From Bacteroidales bacterium (GTDB lineage: Bacteria > Bacteroidota > Bacteroidia > Bacteroidales > P3): a DNA stretch of 7,454 bases. The notes below the pieces were generated by a model. It made no database searches, had not been told where the DNA came from, and saw nothing but the letters and a program-made list of their open reading frames with translations. This document shows, in pieces, positions 5,780-7,454 of this stretch. The stretch's first letter is position 1. The number at the start of each line of letters is the position of its first letter. Where the stretch lies: positions 237,222 to 244,675 of the forward strand of contig JABUUQ010000002.1 of assembly GCA_021443125.1 (NCBI GenBank), read 5' to 3'. Position numbers and translations under genes: made by a program.

Positions 5780-7237
5780 TTAATTACTACATTCAAGTAA
5801 AAAGTCTCCTACACTATGATTATTAAATAAATCAAAGTAAGGATTTATATAAGGATCTGTATTAAAAATAAAATTATCGGTATTATATTGTATAGGGATT
5901 GTATTTATTACAGAATGAAAGAAATTTTCAAAACAATTTGTAAGAGTATCTATTTTTTGAACTGCTATACAACTCAATCCTTTACCATTGTTTGTTGCAC
6001 CAAAAGTAATATACTTATTATGATAACCCAATAAATCAATAGAATTAAATACAGATGATAGTGTCGTGGTGTATCTAAACTCATACGTTGATAAATTACT
6101 ATAAGGTTTTGCATGTATTACATAATTTCTTTTATCATTGTCAATAACACCACCTTCAGCCAATATCAATAAGACGGAATCTTGATTATTATAAATAGCA
6201 TCTTTAATTAACAAGTCTTTTTCTTCAAGTGATATTTTCTTTGAAAGATATATGTCTGTAAATGTATTCATATCAATACAATCAATTACAAGACGATGCA
6301 TATAATTTGAAGAAGATGTATCAAAACCATTAGCTAAAATAACAATTTCATCATCATAAGTATGTCTAATCAACACACTAGTGTCATAAGTAATAGGCAA
6401 TAATGATAAAATATTAGAAGAATGATCAAATATTTTATATGTAAAATTATTTACACTATTTTTTGAACTTCTAAACAATATAATATTATTCGATGGAATA
6501 TTCCCATTATTCACTCCTACAATAGACACATAATTATCTGTAATAGCAATATCATATAGTTTGATATTAACAAAGTTTCTAGGTTGGCAAACCCATCCAA
6601 CCATATAAACTCCAGGAGAATTAATGGAAAAATTCGGATAAAATCCTGTTGAAATAAAAAAATGAAAAAAATAATCATCATTATATTGATTTGTTCCTAT
6701 TCCAACAACATGCCTACCTCCTAAACCATCAAAAAATGATTCAATCTTCTTAATCTTATAATCTATATAACTCAATATATAGGATCCTAAAGTCCCTGTA
6801 TTTGCAAATGAAATACCAACAATCTCAGATATTGAAATAATTCCTAGAACACCTTTATTCGCTGATATACTCCAACCTGAAAAGAAAATAGAATCATTTA
6901 ATATTGTAAAATCATACACCGTATCCACATCATTTATATAAATTCTTTTCAAACCACTAACAACCAAAGGATCTAAAGAATTATTCTGCCACATAATATG
7001 AGGTAAAATAAATGCTGAAAAATAACAACCATCATCATTTTTATAGGAACATATCAATGTATCATCACTATAAACTTTTATAATTGACTGATTAGCTTCA
7101 GATTCTTCAGCATTAGAAGTAGCCAAATAACTAGAATAAACTCTCCAACCCATACTAGTAATATTAAATGGAGGCATCTGTGCAAACAAACAACATGTTA
7201 TAAAATTTAATGCAAGAAATAACTTTAACTTTTTCAT
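5780..7237 (-). CDS. Secreted beta-propeller-like repeat protein, no recognisable sorting domain
   Basis: This 485-residue protein begins with the signal peptide MKKLKLFLALNFITCCLFAQ. I recognise no named family by sequence, but it contains about six related segments of pattern (D/N)xxhhhhGxxN...hhhhhhD. They start near residues 114 (NDSIFFSGWS), 174 (GRHVVGIGTN), 234 (DNYVSIVGVN), 295 (DDEIVILANG), 352 (QDSVLLILAE) and 406 (HNKYITFGAT). The spacing of 54-61 residues is that of beta-propeller blades. It is the first gene of a two-gene unit with the T9SS-sorted protein downstream. Unlike that neighbour it ends at LLECSN with no sorting domain. Either the tail was lost by truncation or it uses another export route. 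Codons are strongly AT-rich (frequent ATA, TTA, AAT), unlike rtcB and the MATE gene, which may mean foreign origin. Confidence 0.75.
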   Translation of the reverse strand: MKKLKLFLALNFITCCLFAQMPPFNITSMGWRVYSSYLATSNAEESEANQSIIKVYSDDTLICSYKNDDGCYFSAFILPHIMWQNNSLDPLVVSGLKRIYINDVDTVYDFTILNDSIFFSGWSISANKGVLGIISISEIVGISFANTGTLGSYILSYIDYKIKKIESFFDGLGGRHVVGIGTNQYNDDYFFHFFISTGFYPNFSINSPGVYMVGWVCQPRNFVNIKLYDIAITDNYVSIVGVNNGNIPSNNIILFRSSKNSVNNFTYKIFDHSSNILSLLPITYDTSVLIRHTYDDEIVILANGFDTSSSNYMHRLVIDCIDMNTFTDIYLSKKISLEEKDLLIKDAIYNNQDSVLLILAEGGVIDNDKRNYVIHAKPYSNLSTYEFRYTTTLSSVFNSIDLLGYHNKYITFGATNNGKGLSCIAVQKIDTLTNCFENFFHSVINTIPIQYNTDNFIFNTDPYINPYFDLFNNHSVGDFLLECSN

Positions 7238-7260
7238 AATAATATCACTCTTCTATGATG

Positions 7261-7268
7261 CAAAGATA
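7261..7268 (-). promoter_or_regulatory. Predicted -7 element for the two-gene secreted-protein unit (TATCTTTG)
   Basis: On the minus strand the octamer fits TAnnTTTG and lies 23 bases upstream of the ATG at 7237. A TTTG (CAAA on the plus strand, 7293-7296) lies 24 bases further upstream, slightly longer than the usual gap to the -33 element. The leader would be short, under 20 bases. Confidence 0.55.
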
Positions 7269-7368
7269 TAAAAAATAAATCTAATAATACAACAAATTAT
7301 CAAGAAAAAAATACAAAAAGACATAACCACATCAAAATCAGTTATATAAAACACACCCTAAAAATCTA

Positions 7369-7454
7369 CTACTCTATAAACCTATACTCGCGAATGATGC
7401 ATAATTCTACTGCTCCAAAATCATATTCTACTGCTCCAAAATTATGCAACACTC
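7369..7454 (-). CDS. Possible C-terminal end of a minus-strand reading frame running off the window
   Basis: On the minus strand one frame is open from the window end to a TAG at 7369-7371, covering 27 codons. The 21-base repeat keeps this frame and encodes a doubled heptad, FGAVEYDFGAVE. A frame this short can be open by chance, so the only support is that the repeat period is a multiple of three. It would lie upstream of, and on the same strand as, the secreted-protein pair. Confidence 0.22.
   Translation of the reverse strand, partial: VLHNFGAVEYDFGAVELCIIREYRFIE
7398..7448. repeat. 21-base tandem direct repeat inside a 9-bp inverted repeat
   Basis: The 18-base unit ATTCTACTGCTCCAAAAT occurs at 7404-7421 and again at 7425-7442, a period of 21 bases. 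The pair is flanked by the inverted 9-mers TGCATAATT (7398-7406) and AATTATGCA (7440-7448). It lies near the window end, so further copies may follow outside. Nothing seen identifies it as part of a known element. Confidence 0.7.

Noticed and set aside
7404..7442. Direct repeats considered as the beginning of a CRISPR array
   Set aside because: The units are 18 bases with only 3 bases between them. No spacer-length gap and no cas gene are present.

Overview
The window reads as chromosomal DNA of a member of the Bacteroidota, most likely Bacteroidales. Three lines of evidence support this. One secreted protein carries a type IX secretion (Por/T9SS) C-terminal sorting domain. Three upstream regions contain the Bacteroidota-type -7 element TAnnTTTG. 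Ribosome binding sites are weak and A-rich. I cannot name a genus from the sequence.

Layout: (1) Positions 1-1796, plus strand: the 3' part of a MATE/DinF-type membrane exporter, overlapped by 43 bases by a ComF-family phosphoribosyltransferase-like gene. The pair ends in a hairpin terminator. (2) Positions 1797-4451: a divergent two-gene module, rtcB (RNA ligase, minus strand, 1887-3059) and a WYL-domain transcriptional regulator (plus strand, 3311-4384), separated by 251 bases. This intergenic region holds two copies of the 19-bp dyad TACGCAA-N5-TTGCGTA in mirror orientation. Each copy lies exactly 9 bases upstream of a TAnnTTTG box, one facing rtcB and one facing the WYL gene. The whole module is bracketed by two inverted copies of a 49-bp sequence (47/49 identical by eye), each built into a different terminator hairpin. 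(3) Positions 4462-7237, minus strand: a visibly more AT-rich pair of secreted-protein genes. The upstream one (5780-7237) looks like a beta-propeller with about six repeats of 54-61 residues and has no sorting domain. The downstream one (4462-5739) has a full T9SS sorting domain. They appear to share a promoter near 7261 and the terminator at 4385-4451. (4) Positions 7369-7454: the window edge, with a 21-base tandem repeat inside a small inverted repeat. This may be the tail of another minus-strand reading frame.

The most interesting part is the WYL-RtcB module. In Proteobacteria rtcB is controlled by RtcR, a CARF/sigma-54 activator. Here the sequence suggests a different arrangement, in which a WYL-family ligand-sensing regulator controls both itself and the RNA-repair ligase through matched operators. 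The module is enclosed by inverted repeats that could act as shared terminators or mark it as an exchangeable or invertible cassette. The DNA architecture is directly visible. The regulatory logic and the trigger (for example RNA damage) are inference.
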